A stretch of DNA of 40,859 bases from Nocardia brasiliensis NBRC 14402. Its GTDB lineage: Bacteria > Actinomycetota > Actinomycetes > Mycobacteriales > Mycobacteriaceae. This document shows, piece by piece, positions 8,674-16,855 of this stretch (positions are counted from its first letter, which is position 1; every line of letters begins with the position of its first letter). Below the pieces are notes generated by a model. It was given only the letters and a program-made list of their open reading frames with translations, made no database searches and was not told where the DNA came from. The stretch spans positions 1-40,859 of the forward strand of contig NZ_BAFT02000082.1 of assembly GCF_000308475.2 (NCBI RefSeq), in the 5' to 3' direction. The position numbers and the translations under genes were made by a program.

Positions 8674-9804
8674 ATGTCGCAAAACAGTGAATTGATTCAG
8701 CACGAAGACCGGGTTCGGCAACGTTGCCGGGCATCGAAGCCGAAGGTCGGTGGATTCAAACGGGAACTTTCACCGGAGACCAAAGAAGCCGTCAAAGATA
8801 TCCACAACAGCAGGGACAACTGGCACGGGCCGCTGGGTCTCTGCATCGACTGGCTGGTCGTCGCCGGCGTCGCCGTCGTCGTCGTGCTGTGTGACTATCA
8901 ACCCCTCGTCTACCTGGCCGGCGTGCTCATCGTGGGAGGTAGACAGCGTGCGCTGCGCAGCCTGATGCACGAGGCGAGTCACGCGAAACTCACCCGGCAC
9001 GGTCCGCTCAATCTCTGGCTGGGCCGGGTGTTCATCGCCTGGCCGCTGTTCTCCGGTTTGTCCGCGTACACCTGCGCGCATTGCGAACACCACCGCCATC
9101 TGTGGGACGACCGCCGTGATCCGAAACTGCTCGGCTACCTGCGCCTGGGATTGGTGAACCCGCGGGACATGAAGCAATTCGCCGGTAAACACCTCTTGAA
9201 ACCGCTGCTTATGGTGCACGCGCCGTTCCAAGTCGTGGCGGACCTCATCGGGCGAGACGAGGATCGTCGGGAAACGCGACTTCGTTTTGTTTTCCTCGTG
9301 GTCGTCTCCGCGGGATTCTTCGTCGCCGGATTCGGTCTGGACTTTCTGCTGCTGTGGGTGGTGCCGTACGCGACGGTCTATCAAATTCTGCGTTACTGGA
9401 GTGATATCGCCGACCACGCCGGATTGCGCTCCGACGACCCTTGGCAGTCGACGCGCAGCTGGGACGCGTCCTGGCTCGTCCGGCAATTCCTCGCCCCGCA
9501 CAATTCCAACTGGCATCTGGCGCATCACCTCTACCCGGCCGTGCCGCACTATCGAATTCGCCGGTTGCACCGGACGCTGCAAGCGGTGCCCTCGTACCAG
9601 AAGGCGCATCACTGCGACGGTTTCGTGTTCGCGCGGCGCGGTTGTCATCCGTCCGTCGTGCAGGATGTGCTCGCGCCGGAACGGTTGACGGAGCTGCGAT
9701 CTCGTCATCTGGCGGACGGCGGGCGTGGCGCGCTGGTGCCGGGATGCGCGCGGACCTGTCCGGTGCCCGCACTGCGTCCGGCCGTTCCGAACGAGCACGG
9801 ATGA
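8674..9804 (+). CDS. Membrane fatty acid desaturase family protein
   Basis: The 376-residue product has the three histidine clusters of the membrane desaturase/hydroxylase family that hold a di-iron centre: HEASH at about residue 106, HCEHHRH at about 144, and HLAHH at about 290, near LYPAVPHY. Hydrophobic segments lie at about 50-90 and 205-240. The substrate could be an acyl lipid, a carotenoid or a sphingolipid-like compound and cannot be told from sequence. The ATG at 8674 has GGGGA seven bases upstream; a TTG at 8629 is in frame but poorer. Its last about 30 residues are basic, irregular and perhaps not conserved. The stop overlaps the next start by ATGA. Confidence 0.85.
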   Translation: MSQNSELIQHEDRVRQRCRASKPKVGGFKRELSPETKEAVKDIHNSRDNWHGPLGLCIDWLVVAGVAVVVVLCDYQPLVYLAGVLIVGGRQRALRSLMHEASHAKLTRHGPLNLWLGRVFIAWPLFSGLSAYTCAHCEHHRHLWDDRRDPKLLGYLRLGLVNPRDMKQFAGKHLLKPLLMVHAPFQVVADLIGRDEDRRETRLRFVFLVVVSAGFFVAGFGLDFLLLWVVPYATVYQILRYWSDIADHAGLRSDDPWQSTRSWDASWLVRQFLAPHNSNWHLAHHLYPAVPHYRIRRLHRTLQAVPSYQKAHHCDGFVFARRGCHPSVVQDVLAPERLTELRSRHLADGGRGALVPGCARTCPVPALRPAVPNEHG

Positions 9805-10688
9805 GCCTCGAAGTAGCGGCGCAGCGCGGGTCCGGCATCTGGTTCGGTGCGCTGCTGGCACTCGGGTCCAGTGTCGCGGTCGGGTCCGCGATCGCGGCGA
9901 CGACGGCATTGACGGAATTTCCGATCCTGACGGGACAGGCGATCAGATACGGCATCGCCGCCGTGCTCATGGTCGTCTGCTTCCGCGGAAGGTTGCCGCG
10001 GGTCAGCACGCCGCAGCTGGTCCGGATCGGGGTGCTCGGGGCGACCGGCCTGGCGGGCTTCAACATCTGCCTCGTGACTGCGCTGCAACGCGTGGACGCG
10101 GGCGTCGTCGGCGCGGTGGTCGGTGCGGTGCCGGTGGTGCTGGCGATCGCGGGTCCGCTCATGGCCGGACGCTCACCGTCGGCGAAGGCGGTGCTGGCCG
10201 CCGGGATCGTGACGACCGGCGCGGTCGTCGTGCAGTGGACCGGCAGCGCGGGCGATCCGGTCGGACTCTTGCTGGCGACCGGCGCGCTCGCCGGTGAATG
10301 TGCGTTCTCGCTGGTGGCGATCCCGCTGGTGCGCGAGATCGGGGCGCAGGCCACAGCGGCGTATGCGGCCGCAGCCGGGGCGATCCTGTGCGCGATCGTC
10401 GCGGTGCCGGTCGATCTGCCCGCGCTGCGCTGGCCCACGGCAGGGGAGTCGGCGGCGATCGGCTACCTGGCCGTCGTGGCCTCGGCCGGTGCCTTCCTCA
10501 TGTGGTACGCCGCGCTGGATCGGATCCCGGTCGAGACGGCCGGCGCGTTCGCGGGAGTGGTGCCGGTGTGCGCGTTGCTCACCGGGATCCTGCTCGGGGT
10601 TTCGGAAAGCTCGGCGCTGCGTTTCATGGGCGCCGGAATCGTCGGTCTCGGGGTGGTGATCGCGACCTGCACGCCGAAGCGGCGGTGA
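9801..10688 (+). CDS. EamA/DMT-family permease
   Basis: The 295-residue product is almost all hydrophobic, with about ten TM segments and the internal duplication of the drug/metabolite transporter superfamily (EamA). The half-repeats include LVTALQRVDAGVVGAVVGAV and LMWYAALDRIPVETAGAFAG. Such proteins export amino acids or other small metabolites; the substrate here is unknown. The frame is open far upstream inside the desaturase gene. The ATG at 9801, overlapping that gene's stop, is the sensible start and implies translational coupling. Confidence 0.88.
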   Translation: MSLEVAAQRGSGIWFGALLALGSSVAVGSAIAATTALTEFPILTGQAIRYGIAAVLMVVCFRGRLPRVSTPQLVRIGVLGATGLAGFNICLVTALQRVDAGVVGAVVGAVPVVLAIAGPLMAGRSPSAKAVLAAGIVTTGAVVVQWTGSAGDPVGLLLATGALAGECAFSLVAIPLVREIGAQATAAYAAAAGAILCAIVAVPVDLPALRWPTAGESAAIGYLAVVASAGAFLMWYAALDRIPVETAGAFAGVVPVCALLTGILLGVSESSALRFMGAGIVGLGVVIATCTPKRR

Positions 10689-10703
10689 CCCGGCCGCTCC
10701 TCG

Positions 10704-10736
10704 TTGACAGCGGGCACACCGCGTGTCGAGGATGAT
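10704..10736 (+). promoter_or_regulatory. Possible promoter of the alpha/beta hydrolase
   Basis: A perfect TTGACA (10704-10709) lies 45 bases before the likely TTG start. GAGGAT at 10729-10734 is a weak -10 with a 19-base spacer. The -35 match is the main support. Confidence 0.35.
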
Positions 10737-10754
10737 CATGAACGAGGAGGACCG

Positions 10755-11621
10755 TTGATCCCAGCTGCCGAGGCCACCACCGAGACCGTGCGCGCCGCAG
10801 ACGGTGCGACCACCGAGGTCCGGATGTACCGGCAAGCCGCGGATCCATCCGCGCCGGTCGTGATCTGCATGCCCGCCATGGCAACCCCCGCCGCCGGCTA
10901 TGTGCCGCTGGCGGAGGCGTTGTTCCAGGCCGGTTTTCAAGTGGTGCTCGGCGAATTGCGCGGGCAGGGAACGAGTTCCGTGCGGCCGCGGCGCGGCGTG
11001 CGCTACGGCTACCACGAGATCGTGACCTTCGACTACCCCGCCCTGTTCGAGGCGGTCGCAGCGGCCTTCCCCGAGGCTCCGCGATACCTGCTCGGGCACA
11101 GCCTAGGTGGGCAACTCGGCGCGCTCTACCTGGGGCAACAGCCGCACCAGGCCGCCGGGGCGATCCTGATCGGCGCACCGTCCTGCCACCACCGCGGCTG
11201 GCCGTTCCCCCGAAACCTCGGAATCTTCGCAGCGGCCCACCTTGCCGTCGGTATCGGGTCGGTTGTCGGCTACTTCCCCGGCCGACGTCTGGGCATCCTC
11301 GGCAACGACTCGACCCGCCTCATGCGCGACTTCGCCGCCCAAATCCGTTCCGGCCGTTACCGTGTCCCCTCCTCACCCCTCGACTTCGAATCCGACCTCT
11401 CCCGAGTGACCCTGCCGGTACTCGTAGTCACCATCGAAGGCGACAACATGGCAACCGCCCACGGCGTCCGCGCCCTGAGCGAAAAACTCACCCACGCCGC
11501 CATCACCCGCATCGACCTGGGTTTCGGCGATGCGGCACACCGCAATCCGCATTACGCCTGGATTCGCGACAACGCCGGGTTGGTCGACCGAGTCCGGACC
11601 TTCATCGGCTCGGAGGCGTAG
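10755..11621 (+). CDS. Alpha/beta hydrolase
   Basis: The 288-residue product is a serine hydrolase of the alpha/beta fold. The nucleophile elbow is GHSLGG at about residue 116. The acid is probably the aspartate in VTIEGDNMATAHG, and the histidine may be in GFGDAAHRNPHYAW near the C-terminus. It resembles predicted esterases/lipases of the UCP037442 kind. The TTG at 10755 follows GGAGG by four bases. A TTG at 10704 is also in frame, but that position fits a -35 box better. The gene stands alone before a long palindrome. The substrate is not known. Confidence 0.8.
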   Translation: MIPAAEATTETVRAADGATTEVRMYRQAADPSAPVVICMPAMATPAAGYVPLAEALFQAGFQVVLGELRGQGTSSVRPRRGVRYGYHEIVTFDYPALFEAVAAAFPEAPRYLLGHSLGGQLGALYLGQQPHQAAGAILIGAPSCHHRGWPFPRNLGIFAAAHLAVGIGSVVGYFPGRRLGILGNDSTRLMRDFAAQIRSGRYRVPSSPLDFESDLSRVTLPVLVVTIEGDNMATAHGVRALSEKLTHAAITRIDLGFGDAAHRNPHYAWIRDNAGLVDRVRTFIGSEA

Positions 11622-11671
11622 GCGGTACCCGCCTTGTGCCTCGGCGGGTTTCACGGTGCCGACGCGCTGTG

Positions 11672-11755
11672 AGGTGGGGGCTCACAGACTTTCCATACTG
11701 TTCACAGCAGCTACAGCCCCTGCGAACAGTACGAAACCTCTGTGAGCCCCCACCT
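11672..11755. repeat. 84-bp two-tier palindrome, copy 1 of a dispersed repeat
   Basis: The outer arms are AGGTGGGGGCTCACAG (11672-11687) and its exact complement at 11740-11755, 16 of 16. Inside is a second stem: TACTGTTC (11696-11703) against GAACAGTA (11724-11731), closing on a loop that contains AGCTACAGC. A related element with the same plan lies at 25286-25349. It sits in the 360-bp non-coding gap (11622-11981) between two convergent genes. The rest of the gap shows nothing recognisable. Confidence 0.8.
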
Positions 11756-11981
11756 ATCTGTCGCTTGGTACAGACCAGCCGGTTTCGCCACACAACCCAG
11801 ACGACCACGCCGGAACCCCGCCCCACGCATCTGACGTGCACCTACAGCCGGGTACGGCACACGGCGTGCTCAGCACTATCCCGGTAACTCCCGCGGCAGG
11901 TACACAAAACTGGGTAGTCACACTTCGGAAGCCAGCCGACAAGCCCAAACGCAAGGAAACCCGACAAACCCGAACGAGCGG

Positions 11982-12551
11982 TCACGACCTGGGCGAAACA
12001 CGTTGCGCCATGGTCGGATACGTGACGACCATGGCGTCGAGGTCGACGAGCAGATCCTGGGTGTAGGTGCCGGACGTGAACCGGACGGACGCGCCATCGG
12101 GCGTGGTGGTCAGGTGGGTGTAGCTCTGCAGGGACAGCGTGACTTCGAGGCTGGGGACCTCGATGAACGCCATGTGGAAGTCCGCGTGCCCAGGGCTGCG
12201 ATGCAGGTCGGTGCGCAGGATGGGCATGGTGTTGGTGAGCGGCGAGAAGGCCAGATCGCAGTCGAGGGCATCGTCGAGATCCGGGCGCGCGACGCCGTCG
12301 AACGTCCATTGTGACCCGGTGCGACGGAGGTCCAACTCGTGGCGGGTGGAGCCGGTGATCGCGGTGACGGTCATGCGCGTGGTGGCGGCGCGGTCGTCGG
12401 TGTCGAGCGTGTAGGACAGCCAGTAGGGCGTGGGAGATTGCGCGACGGCGTGGCCTTCGGCGTGCAGGGCAAGGCCGTTCGCGGTGAGCCAGCACGACTC
12501 GAACCCTGCGGTTTCGGTTACCGCCCAGACGAATTGGCGTCGCTCGATCAT
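11982..12551 (-). CDS. Putative glycolipid-binding family protein (DUF1089-like)
   Basis: The 189-residue product matches what I know of the putative glycolipid-binding family (PF06475), whose fold resembles lipid carriers such as LolA. Recognisable elements are a central DLAFSPLTNTMPILR-like segment at about residue 115, a preceding LDCD, and an LTLSLQ-like beta-rich C-terminus. No signal peptide is seen, so it is probably cytosolic. The ATG at 12551 starts the conserved MIERRQFVW. The frame is open to 12587 upstream. No partner gene is adjacent. The ligand is unknown. Confidence 0.75.
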   Translation of the reverse strand: MIERRQFVWAVTETAGFESCWLTANGLALHAEGHAVAQSPTPYWLSYTLDTDDRAATTRMTVTAITGSTRHELDLRRTGSQWTFDGVARPDLDDALDCDLAFSPLTNTMPILRTDLHRSPGHADFHMAFIEVPSLEVTLSLQSYTHLTTTPDGASVRFTSGTYTQDLLVDLDAMVVTYPTMAQRVSPRS

Positions 12552-12652
12552 CCGTTCACGGTAACTCCCGGCACCGACACACATCATCCCCGGCCGGGTG
12601 CGCCAGGTGTGTGTGATCGAAATTGCACTGGCGGGAGTCGCGGGGGTGTGGT

Positions 12653-12760
12653 TATTCTGGGCGAGTCTTGTTCCCGTTGATCGGAGTCATGCCGTTGATC
12701 TTCTGAGGTAGCCACTCGGGCGGTCCGCATTCGCGTGCCGCGTCTTCCGGAGCAACCTCA
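12653..12760 (+). promoter_or_regulatory. Leader region of the ABC-F gene with a five-codon ORF (MPLIF)
   Basis: TATTCT (12653-12658) is a plausible -10. About 30 bases on, GGAG precedes a complete mini-ORF at 12689-12706, ATG to TGA, coding for MPLIF. TGAGGT, which includes its stop codon (12704-12709), is complementary to ACCTCA at 12755-12760, just before the ABC-F ribosome-binding site. This is the layout of a ribosome-mediated attenuator: an antibiotic-stalled ribosome on the leader would stop the long-range pairing. Such attenuators are known for antibiotic-resistance ABC-F genes. Its working here is an inference. Confidence 0.6.
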
Positions 12761-12770
12761 TGGAGTCGCC

Positions 12771-14360
12771 ATGACCAATATTTCATTTTCCGATCTCACT
12801 TTCTCGTGGCCTGATGGCACACCTGTGTTCGAGGGGCTCGACGGCGTGCTCGGTCCTGGCCATATCGGCCTGGTCGGCAGCAACGGAGCGGGTAAATCGA
12901 CACTGCTGCGGCTGATCGCCGGCGAGCTCACTCCGGCCCGCGGATCGATCACCCGCACCGGCCACCTCGGCTATCTCCGGCAGGACCTCGGTCTCGCGGC
13001 GGGGCAGCGGGTGGATGCCGTGCTCGGTATCGCCGATATCCGGAAAGCGTTGCACCGCATCGAATCCGGTGACGGCGACGAGTCCGACTTCGACCTCGTC
13101 GGCAACCGCTGGGACGTCGAGGAGCGGGCTATCGCGCTGCTCGGCCGGCTCGGCCTGCACTATGTCGCCGATTCGGCCGCACAGCTGGATCGCCGGTTGG
13201 CAACCCTGTCCGGCGGTGAGACGACGCTGCTCGGGCTGATCGCGGAACTGCTGGCCGAACCGCAGATCCTGCTGCTCGACGAGCCGACGAACAATCTGGA
13301 TCAGGTTGCCCGCGAACGGCTCTACGATGTGGTCGCCCAGTTCTCCGGCGCAGTGCTCACGGTCAGTCACGACCGTGAACTGCTGGAGCGGATGACCACC
13401 ATCGCAGAGCTGCGGCAAGGCGAGATCCGTTTGTTCGGCGGCAATTTCAGCGCCTACGAGCGGGTTGTCGAGGCCGAGCAGAAGGCCGCGCGGGCGGCGG
13501 TCCGGGATGCGCGCAGCGATGTGCGCAAACAGGCGCGCGAACTCGTCGAAGCGCACATCAAACTGGATCGCAGGATGCGCTACGGGCAGAAGATGTGGGA
13601 CCAGAAGCGGGAGCCGAAAATCATTATGGCGGAACGCAAACGGCAGGCGCAGGTGTCGGCGGGCAAGCTGCGCAACAACCACATCGACAAACTGGAGACG
13701 GCCAAGGATCAGCTGCAGCATGCCCAGGATCTGCTGCGGGACGACCGCGAGATCCGGGTGGATCTGCCTGGCACGCGGCTGTACCCGGGGCAGGATGTGA
13801 TCGAGTTGGACCGGGTGCGGTTGGCCTGCGGGCCGACGGTCTCACTACGGGTGAACGGCCCGGAGCGGATCGCCCTGACCGGACGCAACGGTGTGGGTAA
13901 AACCACGCTGCTGCAACAGATCGCGGCGATCGGGCCGAAGGTGCCGTGGCGGATGCTGCCGCAGCGTCTCGACATCTTCGACGAGCAACGGACGGTGTTC
14001 GAGAATGTGGCGGCGGCCGCGCCGCATGCACTGCCGGAACAGATCCGGACCAGGTTGGCCCGGTTCCTGTTCCGCGGTGCGGACGCCGACGTCGCGGCCG
14101 CGGCGTTGTCCGGTGGCGAACGGTTGCGGGCGGCGCTGGCGATGCTGCTGCTCGCCGATCCCGCGCCGAAGCTGCTGCTGCTCGATGAGCCGACCAACAA
14201 TCTCGACCTGCCCAGTCTGGAACATCTCACCCAGGCGCTGGCCGGATTCGAGGGCGCGCTGATCGTGGTCAGTCACGATCCGCGCTTCCTCGACGAGATC
14301 GGCGTGACGCGCAAGCTCGAGCTCACCGCGGACGGGCTGAGCGAAACGCTGGTCCGTTAG
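12771..14360 (+). CDS. ABC-F family ATPase (ribosome-protection/antibiotic-resistance type)
   Basis: The 529-residue product has two ABC ATPase domains on one chain and no membrane segment, as in ABC-F factors that bind the ribosomal E site. Domain 1 has Walker A GSNGAGKST (about residue 39), signature LSGGE and Walker B LLLLDEPTNN. A charged linker rich in K/R/E, about residues 225-325, matches the P-site tRNA interaction motif. Domain 2 has GRNGVGKTT, LSGGE and LLLLDEPTNN. Both switch histidines are in VSHD. The ATG at 12771 has TGGAG five bases upstream. The leader ORF supports drug-inducible control, and the strong hairpin at 14373-14401 ends the unit. It is too different in layout from EttA to be that housekeeping factor; the drug is unknown. 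Confidence 0.9.
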   Translation: MTNISFSDLTFSWPDGTPVFEGLDGVLGPGHIGLVGSNGAGKSTLLRLIAGELTPARGSITRTGHLGYLRQDLGLAAGQRVDAVLGIADIRKALHRIESGDGDESDFDLVGNRWDVEERAIALLGRLGLHYVADSAAQLDRRLATLSGGETTLLGLIAELLAEPQILLLDEPTNNLDQVARERLYDVVAQFSGAVLTVSHDRELLERMTTIAELRQGEIRLFGGNFSAYERVVEAEQKAARAAVRDARSDVRKQARELVEAHIKLDRRMRYGQKMWDQKREPKIIMAERKRQAQVSAGKLRNNHIDKLETAKDQLQHAQDLLRDDREIRVDLPGTRLYPGQDVIELDRVRLACGPTVSLRVNGPERIALTGRNGVGKTTLLQQIAAIGPKVPWRMLPQRLDIFDEQRTVFENVAAAAPHALPEQIRTRLARFLFRGADADVAAAALSGGERLRAALAMLLLADPAPKLLLLDEPTNNLDLPSLEHLTQALAGFEGALIVVSHDPRFLDEIGVTRKLELTADGLSETLVR

Positions 14361-14372
14361 TAGAGCGCCCGG

Positions 14373-14401
14373 GCGCCCCTCGATTCTCGATCGAGGGGCG
14401 C
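14373..14401. terminator. Bidirectional terminator hairpin
   Basis: GCGCCCCTCGAT and its exact complement form a 12-bp stem with a 5-base loop (TCTCG), between the convergent ABC-F gene (stop 14360) and hydrolase gene (stop 14430). There is no long T-run. The position and perfect pairing make a two-way terminator likely. Confidence 0.8.
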
Positions 14402-14429
14402 TCTGGTGATCGAACGCCTCGGCCGCGGT

Positions 14430-15248
14430 TCAGGACACGTGAACGCCGGTGAACGACAGCAGGATTCGCGCGGTTCGGGTCGGGTCCTCGATCGGTGGCG
14501 AATGGCCGACCTCCGGCATGATCACCACCAGCGCACCGGGAACGACACGGTACTCGGGTGCGGCGGAGGGCCGCCACCGCTGGTCCTGCTCGCCGAACAG
14601 AACTAGCAGCGGCTTACCGAGGTGTGCGAGGCGTTCGGGAAGGCCGCGCTCGTTCAGGTAGGCCGGGACGGCCTGCGAGGTTGCGGCGAACACCTGTAAG
14701 TCCATGTCGCGCAACTGATCCAGCAAGGTATGCGGGATCCGGTACCCCGGCGCGAAGGCGGAGGCGGCCGCCTGCCGCAACTGCTCGTCGGTGATATGCG
14801 GCCACGCACGCGGGTCGATGCCGCCTTCCTGTCCGAGGTAGGCAGACATGTCGGGACCGGTGCCGATCAGCACGACGGCGCGCACCAGATCGGGTCGTTG
14901 CTCGGTCAGGGCGGTGGCGACGACGCCGCCACTGGAATGCCCGATCACACAGGCGCGTTCGATACCGAGCCGGTCCAGCACGGCCGCCGCTCGGCGAGCC
15001 TGGTCTGGGACGGCATAGCTCCCGTCGGCCGGGTGGGCCGAGCGACCACAGCCGGGCAGATCGATCCGGACGACGCGATGCGATCCGGTCAGCAGCGGAA
15101 CCATCGGCTCCCACGATGCGGCCGACGCGGCGGTGCCGTGGATGAGCAGGAGGACGGGGGCGTCGTGCGGGCCGTCCTGATATACGTGTATCGCGCCGCC
15201 GTCCAGACTCAGCGATTCGGCATATGATTTGTCCTCGGAAACAGTCAT
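14430..15248 (-). CDS. Alpha/beta hydrolase
   Basis: The 272-residue product is an alpha/beta-fold hydrolase. It shows the oxyanion-hole HGTAAS (about residue 37), the nucleophile elbow GHSSGG (about 103), the acid in LFGEQDQRW (about 222) and the histidine in MPEVGHSPP (about 248). The ATG at 15248 follows GGGGAC. A TTG at 15290 is in frame but would add a low-complexity N-terminus. The gene lies 93 bases downstream of the small membrane-protein gene (15342-15842) on the same strand. The substrate cannot be told. Confidence 0.85.
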   Translation of the reverse strand: MTVSEDKSYAESLSLDGGAIHVYQDGPHDAPVLLLIHGTAASAASWEPMVPLLTGSHRVVRIDLPGCGRSAHPADGSYAVPDQARRAAAVLDRLGIERACVIGHSSGGVVATALTEQRPDLVRAVVLIGTGPDMSAYLGQEGGIDPRAWPHITDEQLRQAAASAFAPGYRIPHTLLDQLRDMDLQVFAATSQAVPAYLNERGLPERLAHLGKPLLVLFGEQDQRWRPSAAPEYRVVPGALVVIMPEVGHSPPIEDPTRTARILLSFTGVHVS

Positions 15249-15341
15249 AGGTGCACTGTCCCCGCCGGACGGCGCCGCTGGCTTGGACAAATGTTCCTGC
15301 GGCCGTCGGTTCGGAGCAGAGGCGGTGGGTACCTGACTCAG

Positions 15342-15842
15342 CTACGAGTCCTGAACCGCCCGTGGGGCAGGGGATTGCGCGGCTGGCGTCAGGCACAGGA
15401 TCGTCAGCAGGGGGAAGATCGCCAGCGGTGTCACGAAGACGACGTTGGCGGGGGCGGAGTAATAGAAGGCATCGATCGGGATCGCCGCGAGCACACCCGC
15501 GAACAACTGGCCGAGAACCACCAAACACGCACCGGTCAGCAACAGATATCGCCCGGACCTGTTGCCGCGCAGGAGGTATATCGCGCCGGCGGTGAGGAGG
15601 CCCGTGATGAGCAGGAACGCCAGTGCCAGCATCGTCAGCAGGTTATCTGCGGTGATCGTCGAGCCGCCGATCGATAGATAGTCCTTGTCCTGCCATTTGC
15701 CTTCCTGCGACTGGATCCACGCGCCGAGAGCCTGCACGGCCCACAGGAGTGCGCCGGGGATCGCCAGCCACACCGCGATCCGAAAGCGCGCCTCCTGGAA
15801 TCGAACCCACCCCGCCCATGCTCGCGCGACGACCGCACCCAT
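15342..15842 (-). CDS. Small polytopic membrane protein of unknown function
   Basis: The 166-residue product has four likely TM segments, at about residues 23-43, 66-90, 98-120 and 132-153. A basic N-terminus and a hydrophilic loop with KWQDKDYLS lie between the first two. I do not recognise the family. The start has GGGGGAAG close upstream. It precedes the hydrolase gene on the same strand, so the two may be co-transcribed. Confidence 0.65.
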   Translation of the reverse strand: MGAVVARAWAGWVRFQEARFRIAVWLAIPGALLWAVQALGAWIQSQEGKWQDKDYLSIGGSTITADNLLTMLALAFLLITGLLTAGAIYLLRGNRSGRYLLLTGACLVVLGQLFAGVLAAIPIDAFYYSAPANVVFVTPLAIFPLLTILCLTPAAQSPAPRAVQDS

Positions 15843-15894
15843 CAGCTTCCCCCGTCTATCGGCTGTCCCGATGCCAAGGCTAGCTACCGAAGCA

Positions 15895-16266
15895 TCAACT
15901 GTCGGAGTCGTCTACGAGGATGCGCCAGCTGTCATCATCCTGGCGGCGCAACACCATGGTCGCGACCCCTTCGAACCGATCCTGCCCGCCGATCTCGCCA
16001 TTTCGAAGGCGGGTGGTCCACACATTCGTCACCAGCGCCACGTCGCCGGCCCGGATGATCTTCGCTGCGTGCGTCGATATCTCGGGTCGCAGGGCTAGGC
16101 GCTGTTCGTACATCGCCAGCAAAGCGGCGTGTCCGCGTACGAGCACGCCATCCGCCTGGACGAAACACGCATCCTCGTCGAAATACCGTACGACCGCACT
16201 CGGATCGCCGGCGTTGATCGCGTCGGTGATCATCGGCAGGAGGTCTTCGGGGGTTCGCGCTGTCAT
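15895..16266 (-). CDS. SnoaL/NTF2-like domain protein
   Basis: The 123-residue product fits the cystatin-like NTF2 superfamily (SnoaL or DUF4440 group). It has an N-terminal helix pair, YFDEDACFVQADGVLVRG at about residue 28, and a closing curved sheet ending WRILVDDSD. Members are small enzymes or ligand-binding proteins in the cytosol. It starts 54 bases after the Rrf2 gene stop on the same strand, so the regulator and this protein probably form one operon under the palindromic operator at 16785-16817. Confidence 0.75.
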   Translation of the reverse strand: MTARTPEDLLPMITDAINAGDPSAVVRYFDEDACFVQADGVLVRGHAALLAMYEQRLALRPEISTHAAKIIRAGDVALVTNVWTTRLRNGEIGGQDRFEGVATMVLRRQDDDSWRILVDDSDS

Positions 16267-16320
16267 CTCGAACTCTCCGTTGTCATCTCGGCTTCTCTCC
16301 GCGTCCGCTGTCGAGTGAGC

Positions 16321-16770
16321 TCAACGATCCCGTTGCGCGACTTCGCGTTCGATCGTCGTCACGTGCCCGGCCAGGTCGGCGATGGAGGTTCGGCCGAGCC
16401 GTTCGGCCAAAGCCTGTTCGGCGGCGCAGAACTCGGTCTCGAGTAGTCCCCGCATATGGCGACCCACTTCGCACTCGGCATTGGGCGGATGTGGATGCCG
16501 CGACAGAATCGGACCTTCTTCGACGGCGGTGTACACGTCATAGAGCGTGATCTCGTGCGGAGCCCGCGCGAGCGACCAGCCGCCGCCGCGTCCCTCCGTG
16601 GACGACACCAGCCCCGCCTCGCGCAGCCCACCGAGTATGCGCCGCACCAGAACAGCGTTGCTCGCCAAACTGTTCGCGATCTCCCCGGAGGTCAGCGACC
16701 GATCTCCCCAACACGCCAGCATCGTCAGCGCATGAATCGCAACCGCCGTCCGACTACTGACCCCCACCAC
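16321..16770 (-). CDS. Rrf2-family transcriptional regulator
   Basis: The 149-residue product has the Rrf2 winged helix: AVAIHALTMLA, then SGEIANSLASNAVLVRRILGGL as recognition part, then the wing GLVSSTEGRGGGWSLAR (about residues 52-68). The C-terminal half has one cysteine (NAECEVG), not the three-cysteine cluster of IscR/NsrR, so an iron-sulfur cluster is doubtful. Two GTG codons compete. The one at 16767 is five bases from GGAGG, the one at 16770 is two. A perfect 33-base palindrome lies just upstream and is probably its own operator. Downstream is the SnoaL-like gene. Confidence 0.88.
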   Translation of the reverse strand: MVGVSSRTAVAIHALTMLACWGDRSLTSGEIANSLASNAVLVRRILGGLREAGLVSSTEGRGGGWSLARAPHEITLYDVYTAVEEGPILSRHPHPPNAECEVGRHMRGLLETEFCAAEQALAERLGRTSIADLAGHVTTIEREVAQRDR

Positions 16771-16784
16771 ACCCTCCTCGCCGA

Positions 16785-16817
16785 CAAGAACTGCAACTAC
16801 GATAGTTGCAGTTCTTG
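16785..16817. promoter_or_regulatory. Perfect palindromic operator upstream of the Rrf2 gene
   Basis: CAAGAACTGCAACTA and its exact complement are separated by CGA: 15 of 15 bp, ending 15 bases before the Rrf2 start. The core ACTGCAACTA/TAGTTGCAGT has the form and size of Rrf2-family binding sites. It also faces the plus-strand gene starting near 16856, so both directions may be controlled. Confidence 0.85.
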
Positions 16818-16855
16818 GCTTTCGCCAATCCGGAACCCCTGCGCTCGGTTCCGAG

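Noticed and set aside
11602..11887. Small open frames on both strands across the palindrome at 11672-11755
   Set aside because: The overlap of both strands with the inverted repeat, and R/T/P-rich products, indicate non-coding DNA.
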